DNA of 5,032 bases from an uncultured Campylobacter sp. (lineage in GTDB: Bacteria > Campylobacterota > Campylobacteria > Campylobacterales > Campylobacteraceae): NCBI RefSeq assembly GCF_938030685.1, contig NZ_CALHHX010000143.1, forward strand, positions 1 through 5,032, given 5' to 3'. Position 1 is the first letter of the stretch; each line of letters opens with the position of its first letter. Both the position numbers and the translations under genes were made by a program. Of the stretch, positions 1 to 4,881 are shown in pieces. The notes below the pieces were generated by a model. That model was not told the origin of the DNA. It did not search any database and saw only the letters and a list, made by a program, of their open reading frames with translations.

Positions 1-709
1 TCGCAAAATTCCGCGCCTTAAAATTTTTCAATCCAAAGCTCTGCGGCGTATGAGCGGAGTCCGGATCGTTTGCAAAAACCTCGGTAAAATTTTTCTTGAA
101 GCGTCGCGCATGAGCTGCGGCGAGGTTTTTTGCGGGGCTTAAATTTGGCCCGTTTGCGGCGCTCGCACAGCTTAACGAACTCGCGCTATTTGCGCTGCTA
201 TGAGTGGAATTTTTCGTAAAATTTAATATAAAATTTTGTTTGAAATTTCTCGCGAAATTTTCGCAAGGATTTATTGCGGAGGCTTTTGCGGAATTTAAAG
301 CTTTGTTTTCGGTGCGGCTCATATCCTGCGCGGGCTTTAAATTTAACGCAAGAGCCGCGGAATTTAAAGTGGATTTTCTTTCGAGATTTCTGACGTGCGA
401 AGCGGAATAGAGCGCGACGAGATTGCGTGCGGTAAAACCGGCCGAAGCGGGATAAAATTTTAAATTTCTTCCGCGGATAGAATTTAACCGGACATTTGCG
501 TCTTGAAATTTGAAATTTTTTTTGAGGCAGGGAACGGGAGCAAAATTCGCCGCACCGTCGCGCGCTGTGTTTTTCGCGCACGCAAACGCCGCATTTGAAG
601 CAGAATTTAAAGCTGTGTTTTTCGCGCACTCACATACCTGATTTGAGATAAAATTTAAAGCGGATTTTGAATTAAAATTTTCCGCGAGCTCCGAGATAGA
701 ATTTTTCAT
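1..709 (-). CDS. Asn/Ala/Ser-rich repeat protein of unknown function, C-terminus beyond left edge
   Basis: I read this frame directly. From ATG at 709 it has 236 codons with no stop and is still open at base 1. An in-frame TAA lies ten codons upstream of the ATG, so the start region is bounded, but no good Shine-Dalgarno is visible before the ATG. The product begins MKNSISELAENFNSKSALNF and is rich in N, A, S, L, K and F. It has no signal peptide, membrane segment or family motif that I recognise. Short recurring units include LNS/LNF (near residues 18, 34, 75, 115, 138, 162), [KR]NF, and CAKNTA at 28-33 and 44-49. Nearly all AAATTT-like words fall in the phase xxx-AAT-TTx, as expected for a translated repeat. 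It lies 42 bases after the DUF4197-like gene on the same strand, so an operon is likely. The alternative is a stop-poor intergenic repeat region. Existence moderately sure, function unknown. Confidence 0.5.
   Translation of the reverse strand, partial: MKNSISELAENFNSKSALNFISNQVCECAKNTALNSASNAAFACAKNTARDGAANFAPVPCLKKNFKFQDANVRLNSIRGRNLKFYPASAGFTARNLVALYSASHVRNLERKSTLNSAALALNLKPAQDMSRTENKALNSAKASAINPCENFARNFKQNFILNFTKNSTHSSANSASSLSCASAANGPNLSPAKNLAAAHARRFKKNFTEVFANDPDSAHTPQSFGLKNFKARNFA
564..629. repeat. 18-bp direct repeat, two copies 48 bases apart
   Basis: The word GCTGTGTTTTTCGCGCAC occurs exactly at 564-581 and again at 612-629. The offset is 48 bases, or 16 codons, so the copies stay in frame in the minus-strand gene and encode the duplicated CAKNTA (residues 44-49 and 28-33). 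A more diverged copy of the surrounding unit, beginning GAATTTAAAGCT, is seen at 291-328 compared with 603-640. Confidence 0.8.
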
Positions 710-751
710 AATTTGAAGTAAAATTTCGCCGAGATTTTAGTGCGGTCGCGC

Positions 752-1381
752 CTATCTGATCGTCTTTATGGCGTTTAAAATCGCGCCCGAGTTTTTGCGA
801 AACTCCCTTTCGTTTTTGCTTAAAAAATCGAAGCTTTCGTTGATAAAGGCGCTGCTAAATTCGCTACTAAAATCGTCTCCAGGCTCGCGTCCGACGGCAC
901 TTTTAAAGCTTTTAGCAAAGCTCGCGTCGGCTCCTAGTTCGCGTGCCAAAGGGCGAATGATTTCGTAAATTTCATCAAAGGCGTTGGTGCGCAGATAGTG
1001 GCTGAATAACACCTCGCCGCTCATTACTGCCTTGGTATCGGCTTCGGACATATCTTTTATTTTAGCGAGTACGAGCTTTTTGATCGGCTCTACGGCAAGA
1101 CTTAGCTTCTTGCTCGCCAGCCTTTGCATATTCTGCACGGCGATGCTTTTTTTGCCCGCGCGCTCGGTAATGTAGCTAGGCAGATTGAGCTCGTAATCCT
1201 GTACGCCAGTGCGTTCGTATTCATTTGCAGCGCGTTCAATCAGAGTGCTTAGTGAGTTTTTAAAATTTTCGCTATCGCCCGCGCCCGCACTAAGCATCAC
1301 GTCTAGTCCCTTTACGGCGACCTCTTCCCAGCTAGCAGTCGCAAATAGCGGCAATAAACAAAAGATTAATTTTTTAAGCAA
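752..1381 (-). CDS. Exported DUF4197-like protein
   Basis: A 209-residue protein. Residues 1-16 look like a Sec signal peptide (positive MLKK, hydrophobic IFCLLPLF, then ATA-S as a cleavage site), so the mature protein is probably periplasmic or outer-membrane associated. The rest is helical and charged. It resembles DUF4197 in order of motifs: K-x-I-x-x-M-x-x-x-D at 107-115, SGEVLFSHYL at 121-130 followed by FDEIYEIIRPL, and near the C-terminus FDFLSKNEREFRKN at 184-197. The DUF has no established function. Length is close to the family's usual size. The start is TTG: an in-frame TAG lies only three codons upstream, and AGGGA sits six bases before the TTG. It is divergent from mntP, and the Asn-rich frame follows on the same strand. 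Family call by memory of motifs, fairly sure; biochemical role unknown. Confidence 0.8.
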   Translation of the reverse strand: MLKKLIFCLLPLFATASWEEVAVKGLDVMLSAGAGDSENFKNSLSTLIERAANEYERTGVQDYELNLPSYITERAGKKSIAVQNMQRLASKKLSLAVEPIKKLVLAKIKDMSEADTKAVMSGEVLFSHYLRTNAFDEIYEIIRPLARELGADASFAKSFKSAVGREPGDDFSSEFSSAFINESFDFLSKNEREFRKNSGAILNAIKTIR

Positions 1382-1387
1382 AGTTTT

Positions 1388-1392
1388 TCCCT
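1388..1392 (-). promoter_or_regulatory. Ribosome binding site fixing the TTG start of the DUF4197-like gene
   Basis: On the minus strand AGGGA is followed by six bases and then TTG. The TAG at 1391-1393 overlaps this site and closes the frame, so no earlier start is possible. Confidence 0.65.
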
Positions 1393-1407
1393 AATTAAAG
1401 ATTAATT

Positions 1408-1413
1408 ATTTTA
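1408..1413 (-). promoter_or_regulatory. Possible -10 box for the DUF4197-like gene
   Basis: The minus strand reads TAAAAT here, inside a very AT-rich stretch, about 26 bases before the TTG. This fits the Campylobacter sigma-70 pattern of a -10 box with an AT-rich upstream region and no firm -35. In such AT-rich DNA it could be chance. Confidence 0.3.
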
Positions 1414-1430
1414 TTTCGAAAATTTTAATG

Positions 1431-1436
1431 TATAAT
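1431..1436 (+). promoter_or_regulatory. Probable -10 box of the mntP promoter
   Basis: A perfect TATAAT directly preceded by TG, downstream of AT-rich DNA, as in Campylobacter sigma-70 promoters. Transcription would begin near 1443, leaving a leader of about 25 bases. That is far too short for the yybP-ykoY manganese riboswitch that precedes mntP in many other bacteria. A second TATAAT at 1446-1451 is closer to the gene and less likely. Confidence 0.5.
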
Positions 1437-1467
1437 CAACGCTTTTATAATACCAAAAGGGCTAAAT

Positions 1468-2022
1468 ATGGAGCTTTTACTCATCGCTTTTGCGCTTGCG
1501 ATGGACAGCGTCGCGCTTAGTATCTCAAACGGCGCGAAATATCCGAATTTTAAATTTGCGCAGATCGTGCGCGTCGCGTTTTTCTACGCGGCGGCTCAGT
1601 TTATAATGCCGCTTGCGGGCTACGCTTTGGGGATAAATTTCGTAAAATTTATCGCGCAGATCGATCACTTCGTCGCGTTTGGAATTTTATCGTTTTTAGG
1701 CGTTAAGATGATCGCGGAATCCCGCCGCGAGCAGGACGAGCCAGATCTTCGCCTAAGCACGAAGGAGCTGGTGCTGGGCGCGATCGCTACCAGTATCGAT
1801 GCGATGGCCGTGGGCGTGACCTTTGCGTTTGGCGAGATAAACATACTCTACGCCTGTTACGTAATCGGGCTCGTCTGCTTCGCGCTGTGCGTCGCGGCGT
1901 GCTACGCAGGCAAGCTAACGGGCGAATACCTGCACTCAAAGGCGCTCGTTTTAGGCGGCGCGATTTTGATCTTAATCGGGGTTAAAATTTTACTCTCGCA
2001 TCTCGGCGTTATCGATATTTAG
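1468..2022 (+). CDS. mntP: Manganese efflux pump MntP
   Basis: An inner-membrane exporter of 184 residues that removes excess Mn(II); family members are about 185-190 residues. The MntP fold of six membrane helices is clear, as two related halves of three helices. The first half opens with AFALAMDSVALSISNG (Asp13 in helix 1). The second half carries IATSIDAMAVG with Asp111 in helix 4. These correspond to the acidic residues E. coli MntP needs for transport. The loop near residues 84-98 is short and charged, and Glu84 follows helix 3. The C-terminal helix is GGAILILIGVKILL. The start is ATG at 1468, with AAGGG six bases upstream. It is transcribed away from the DUF4197-like gene, apparently alone. 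No riboswitch or clear MntR-type operator is visible, so the manganese response, if any, is not evident from sequence. Confidence 0.95.
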   Translation: MELLLIAFALAMDSVALSISNGAKYPNFKFAQIVRVAFFYAAAQFIMPLAGYALGINFVKFIAQIDHFVAFGILSFLGVKMIAESRREQDEPDLRLSTKELVLGAIATSIDAMAVGVTFAFGEINILYACYVIGLVCFALCVAACYAGKLTGEYLHSKALVLGGAILILIGVKILLSHLGVIDI

Positions 2023-2044
2023 CGACTTTTAATCGCCGCTTTGT

Positions 2045-2050
2045 GATAAT
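2045..2050 (+). promoter_or_regulatory. Possible -10 box for the WGR/propeller gene
   Basis: GATAAT preceded by TTGT, in the 49 bases between the mntP stop and the next ribosome binding site. Position suits a start near 2057. No terminator is visible after mntP, so read-through from mntP is equally possible. Confidence 0.3.
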
Positions 2051-2067
2051 TTTTAAAACTAATTCGC

Positions 2068-2072
2068 AGGAG
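2068..2072 (+). promoter_or_regulatory. Ribosome binding site selecting ATG 2078
   Basis: AGGAG is followed by five bases and then ATG at 2078. A GTG at 2072 in the same frame overlaps this site and therefore cannot be the real start. Confidence 0.75.
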
Positions 2073-2077
2073 TGAAA

Positions 2078-3216
2078 ATGAAAAATTTAATAAATTTAAG
2101 CGGCGGTGACCGCCTAAATTTGCGCGTAGAAAACCAAATTTTACTCAGCGAGAGCATCAAAAACGGCAAAACTAGGCAGACACAAAAGGAGTTTGTTAGC
2201 ATAGACGAGGCGCAAAAAGCCTGCGTGAAAAAGGAGTGGGAGAGCCTGAAAAAAGGTTACGTCCTGCAAAACACGGGCGCCAAAGCGGGCGAGGCGAGTT
2301 TGCACGTCTATATCGGCGGCGGATACACGGGTGCGCTGGCCTTTGCAAGCACGGAAGGCGAGCTTTTTGTCTATAAATGCGGCGGCTACAAAGAGGGCGG
2401 CGCGCTAGATGATTTTCTCATCAGACTGGACGCGAACGGCGCCGTAAAGCAGCAGACCCCCTTGCCAAAGCCGCTTGCGTGGCAGGCGAGCGGGCGGGCT
2501 AGGTTTTGCTTTTGGATCTGGATCATTTTATCTTTAAATTTGACCCAGCTACGGACGAATTTAGCGATCTTTCTATAGATATGAGCTTTAAAAATAGCAA
2601 AGAATTTACGAGTTTCGTTTGCGCTGCGAAAGATACGGCAGCGTTTGCAATGTTTGGTCAAATTTTTACTCTGTGCGGCGGCGAGATTTCGCCTCTGGAC
2701 GAATACAAATCCGAAATGAAAAACTACACGCCGATCCTTTGTGCCGCGCTCGACGCTGACAGTACGCGGCTCGCACTTTGCTGCAAGCAAAACGAGATCA
2801 AAATTTTAAACACGCTAAATGGAGAAATTTTAAACGAGATCGGAGGCGACTTCGGCATTTTTGATAAAATTTGCTTTTTAGCGGACGGCTCGCTACTAGG
2901 CAAGGAACGCTACGCAGGCAAGCTAGTTTGCCTCGATACCGCAAGCGGCGAGCGGTTAAAGCCAGCGTGGCTACCCGGCGAATGCACCGAGGCGGACGAG
3001 CTTTGCATTAGCGAGGACGGTTCGCGGTTAGTGCTACTTGGCCGAGACAAAGCCCGCATCATCGATCTAAAAAGCGGAAATTTGCAGCTTAGCTTTGAGC
3101 TGGAGCACGTCGTAAAGCGATGCGAGGCGAAATTTGAGAATTCAAACGGTAGCAAAAATTTGGCCGTGCGCACCGACTACGGCTGCTTTAGCCTATATCG
3201 CGTTTATATTTCCTAA
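2078..3216 (+). pseudogene. WGR-like domain plus beta-propeller protein, split by a -1 frameshift
   Basis: Two overlapping frames look like one gene of about 379 residues. The first runs from ATG 2078. Residues 10-65 (GDRLNL, an R/K-rich strand, EFVSIDEAQKA, then KKEWESLKKGYVL) resemble a WGR domain, which in other proteins accompanies DNA-repair or regulatory modules. It is followed by Gly-rich strands (IGGGYTGALAF, LFVYKCGGY). After residue 141 (codon 2498-2500) the frame turns into unlikely sequence (FCFWIWII) and stops at 2576-2578. The other frame opens at 2503, right after a TAG at 2500-2502, and reads LLDLDHFIFKFDP through to TAA 3214-3216. It has WD40-like blade patterns: LDADSTRLALCC..IKILNTLNGE, CFLADGSLLG..LVCLDTASGE, ISEDGSRLVLLG..IIDLKSGN. 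Restoring one base between about 2500 and 2512 joins them smoothly. A sequencing error is possible; no canonical slippery heptamer is present. Exact function unknown. Confidence 0.7.
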
Positions 3217-3221
3217 AATTT

Positions 3222-3245
3222 AAGCCGCAGGTGTAGGCTTCTACA
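3222..3245 (+). terminator. Overlapping alternative hairpins after the propeller gene
   Basis: Six bases past the stop codon, AAGCC (3222-3226) can pair with GGCTT (3236-3240), or TGTAG (3232-3236) can pair with CTACA (3241-3245) around a GCTT loop. The two stems exclude each other. No U-tract follows directly; TTTT comes only at 3254-3257, so termination is uncertain. Confidence 0.3.
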
Positions 3246-3407
3246 GATTGCGCTTTTAAGGCGAGCGATCTCCTCTCGATCTTTTAATAGCGCGCCCGGT
3301 TTTGGGCCATTCGACACCCAAAGCGTAACGGCCTATATAAAATTGAATATCGGCGTTTCGATTGCGGCGGCGGCTTTGATAGAATTTTCGCTTGAATCAA
3401 CAAAATA

Positions 3408-3434
3408 AGGCGCTTTTAATGCTAAATAGCGCCT
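3408..3434. terminator. Hairpin AGGCGCT/AGCGCCT, possible weak terminator
   Basis: A perfect 7-bp stem (3408-3414 with 3428-3434) encloses 13 bases that can themselves pair as TTTA/TAAA. On the minus strand it is followed by TATTTTG, a weak U-rich tail; on the plus strand it is followed by GAAAAA. It may insulate the propeller gene from the AT-rich gene. Confidence 0.35.
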
Positions 3435-3444
3435 GAAAAAGCTT

Positions 3445-3459
3445 AGCCGCTACGGCTTT
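3445..3459 (+). terminator. Small hairpin AGCCG-CTA-CGGCT followed by TT
   Basis: A 5-bp GC-rich stem with a three-base loop is followed by TTAATAT. It could be a weak intrinsic terminator in the space before the AT-rich gene, but the stem is short. Confidence 0.3.
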
Positions 3460-3512
3460 AATATCATATCTTGCCAGTTAAGCTTAAATCGGCTATCATT
3501 GCACGAAATCTG

Positions 3513-3519
3513 AAGGGGG
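3513..3519 (+). promoter_or_regulatory. Strong ribosome binding site selecting TTG 3525
   Basis: AAGGGGG is followed by five bases and then TTG at 3525, whose next codons (AAA AAA TTC TTT) start a typical membrane-anchor N-terminus. An earlier in-frame TTG at 3471 has no such site. Confidence 0.75.
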
Positions 3520-3524
3520 CAAAT

Positions 3525-4445
3525 TTGAAAAAATTCTTTGTAAATTCTCTGCGCCTTATAAAACGCCACTATATAATCTCTGCGATTTTTATCATCTGCA
3601 TTTTGACATTTATCCCTTATATGCCTATAAATATGGGCTTAAACTACGCCGGAGTTTGCACCAATCCTCTGCATTTTGGCATCTTATCGGATAACGAATT
3701 AAAAGAGATAGCGTTTAAGCAGTATTTGCAACAACATCATAAAGAGTATAATTACAAGCATAATATCCTGTTTTTCAGAATCCAACCTTGCAATGGCGAC
3801 AAGCGCCCCGATGATAATTGCGAATTTTGGAAAATACCTAAAGAGTTAAATTTAGAAAATTTATTGTCTATCGGCAGACAAATTTGCAAAGACGGAAAAC
3901 AAATTGCGCCGATAGATAAATCCATACTAAAAGCTATAGATGATGAAAGCGTGGTGTATCCATGGAAGGATAGCAAGCTTTTTAATGATAAAGGGGAACT
4001 TAATTATTCTATCTACTTTAATAATGAGGACAACCATTATAGCGAGTATTATCGATATGATTCTTTGTTTATAGCCGAGGATCCTACTATTAAGATTAAA
4101 TTGCTTGATTTACTTACCGGAAAAAGCAAGAAGATCATATACAAAAACGATAATAGGCTAGCGCTAAGAATGCTATTAGCCCTTAAACGTATTGATAAAA
4201 GTGATGATTTTTGCACCTTAAATGATTGGATGGATAAAAATAAACTTGACGTTACTAAAGAAAGCGTTGAAATTATTGGAGATAAAGGAAATAAGATTAT
4301 ATTAGAAAATTATTCTATGTATAGAATAGGTATAGATAATTGCGGAAATTACAAGGGCTTATATATGGGCATATTATGGGAACCATATAAAGCATATATG
4401 AATTATGCAGATTTTAAAAACAAATTTAAACAAAATAAGGAGTAA
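3525..4445 (+). CDS. Membrane-anchored cysteine-rich orphan protein, AT-rich
   Basis: I do not recognise this 306-residue protein. It begins MKKFFVNSLRLIKRHY, then one membrane helix at about residues 16-33, with the positive charges on the N-terminal side. The remaining 270 residues should therefore lie in the periplasm. That part is polar, rich in Lys, Asn, Asp, Tyr and Ile, and has six Cys (45, 89, 99, 121, 230, 273), which could form three disulfides. No catalytic motif is evident. A second hydrophobic segment is not present. TTG is taken as start because of the strong ribosome binding site; starting at 3471 would add 18 residues that look like noise. Base composition differs sharply from its neighbours: about 30% GC at 4201-4260 against about 58% at 1741-1800 in mntP, with AAT/GAT/ATA codons preferred. 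This suggests acquisition by transfer. A role as an immunity or surface-accessory protein is conceivable but is only a guess. Confidence 0.8.
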   Translation: MKKFFVNSLRLIKRHYIISAIFIICILTFIPYMPINMGLNYAGVCTNPLHFGILSDNELKEIAFKQYLQQHHKEYNYKHNILFFRIQPCNGDKRPDDNCEFWKIPKELNLENLLSIGRQICKDGKQIAPIDKSILKAIDDESVVYPWKDSKLFNDKGELNYSIYFNNEDNHYSEYYRYDSLFIAEDPTIKIKLLDLLTGKSKKIIYKNDNRLALRMLLALKRIDKSDDFCTLNDWMDKNKLDVTKESVEIIGDKGNKIILENYSMYRIGIDNCGNYKGLYMGILWEPYKAYMNYADFKNKFKQNKE

Positions 4446-4653
4446 TCTACGTCAAAAATAGTAGATATGAGCGGTAAAATCGCACAGGGCGGCTATGCCT
4501 ATGCCGAGGGCAATCCTTGCTAAATTTGAGGCGCGGATTTTTTGCATAAAATCACAAAATTAAAATTCGGCAGCAGGTTCTACCCGCATGCACTTAGCCC
4601 ACAGAACAAATACGATAAATTTAAGCGGTCTTGATCTCTCGCAGCCTATACCA
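4446..4653. other. Gene-poor stretch with in-frame tail fragment
   Basis: Directly after the TAA of the AT-rich gene the same frame stays open for 25 codons to TAA 4521-4523, reading MSGKIAQGGYAYAEGNPC at its end. YAYAEGNP resembles the Y-A-Y-A-x-x-N-P signature of Rhs/YD-repeat proteins, so this may be a scrap of such a gene. On the minus strand the same bases encode a 31-codon frame from ATG 4547 to TGA 4452-4454 (MQKIRASNLARIALGIGIAA at the start), which is signal-peptide-like but has no ribosome binding site. Neither is supported well enough to be called a gene. Confidence 0.4.
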
Positions 4654-4671
4654 CTATAGGATAAATGCTGC
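4641..4671. repeat. Inverted repeat CCTATA/TATAGG with outer GCAG/CTGC
   Basis: A perfect 6-bp stem (4645-4650 with 4655-4660) has a CCAC loop. Outside it, GCAG 4641-4644 can pair with CTGC 4668-4671 across a seven-base bulge. It overlaps the stop codon of the small minus-strand frame at 4654-4656. There is no U-tract, so it is not a standard terminator. Confidence 0.4.
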
Positions 4672-4779
4672 TAGAAGCACAAAATATCCGATGGCGACCG
4701 TTAGCGCGCCCACAGCAAGGATAACGCCCTCGGCCGAAATAATTCCTTTCGCGGTTTCTTTTTTGAGATAAATAGCCAA
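4654..4779 (-). CDS. Small hydrophobic peptide, possible broken membrane protein
   Basis: A 41-codon frame from TTG 4779 to TAG 4654-4656, bounded upstream by TAA. The product has a polar start (AIYLKKETAKGIISAEG) and then one strongly hydrophobic helix (VILAVGALTVAIGYFVLLAAF). It looks like a single-pass membrane protein with good amino-acid composition. No ribosome binding site precedes the TTG, and a TATAAT on the minus strand overlaps the start codon's first base, so the start is doubtful. After the TAG the frame continues as WYRLREIKTA and then TAA at 4621-4623. A basic tail after a membrane helix is what an intact protein would be expected to have, so the TAG may be a nonsense mutation. 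Not recognised as a known family. It could be a remnant, or chance. Confidence 0.3.
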   Translation of the reverse strand: MAIYLKKETAKGIISAEGVILAVGALTVAIGYFVLLAAFIL

Positions 4780-4827
4780 TTATATATTAGTCTAGCCTAA
4801 AAATCTGGATTCGGCTAAAAGCGGGTG

Positions 4828-4844
4828 GGATTAAAATTTAATCC
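4828..4844. repeat. Perfect 17-base palindrome GGATTAAA-A-TTTAATCC
   Basis: Two 8-base arms around a single A lie between the small hydrophobic frame and the stop of the right-edge gene. The shape fits a dimeric regulator's operator or a cruciform better than a terminator, since the centre is too tight for a hairpin loop without opening base pairs. Its core is the AAATTT-type word common in this genome, which lowers its specificity. Confidence 0.4.
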
Positions 4845-4881
4845 GTCTTCAAATTTGCCTAAATCTAAATTTACAAAAAAT

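Larger units (their letters stand above)
3217..3524. other. 308-base gap with hairpins and short remnant-like frames
   Basis: No gene here can be supported. The plus frame that follows the TAA at 3214-3216 stays open for 63 codons to TAA 3406-3408 (with GFGPFDTQSVTAYIKLNIG in it) but has no ATG and no ribosome binding site. On the minus strand, a GTG at 3317 opens 34 codons (VSNGPKPGALLKDREEIARL, then 14 more) ending in TAG 3213-3215, which overlaps the stop of the plus-strand gene by two bases. It reads like real protein but has no ribosome binding site. Both could be remnants. Hairpins are listed separately. Confidence 0.5.

Noticed and set aside
2..142. Plus-strand frame open from the left edge to TAA at 140-142
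   Set aside because: Could be the tail of a gene entering from the left, but the translation has no convincing protein character and lies opposite the longer minus-strand frame.
204..410. Plus-strand frame of 68 codons with KF repeats
   Set aside because: Antisense shadow of the same palindromic words, no ribosome binding site, short.
198..629. Minus-strand frame of 143 codons rich in Lys, Phe and Arg (FKF/KF repeats)
   Set aside because: It is a second phase of the same AAATTT words. Composition is implausibly basic and Cys-rich, and the longer minus frame from 709 covers the same bases with better composition.
2021..2040. Possible terminator hairpin after mntP (GCGA/TCGC or AGCG/CGCT)
   Set aside because: Stems of only four base pairs with no proper U-tract.
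2501..2515. Programmed -1 frameshift signal at the split of the propeller gene
   Set aside because: No X-XXY-YYZ heptamer lies in the zero frame and the -1 pairing would be poor (TTT to GTT), so mutation or sequence error is simpler.
2386..2790. Minus-strand frame of 134 codons opposite the frameshift region
   Set aside because: Antisense to both halves of the WGR/propeller gene; no ribosome binding site and no recognisable pattern.
2910..3173. Minus-strand frame of 87 codons inside the propeller gene
   Set aside because: Shadow of the GC-rich coding frame on the plus strand.
3752..3976. Minus-strand frame of 74 codons inside the AT-rich gene
   Set aside because: Antisense to a much longer frame that has a strong ribosome binding site.
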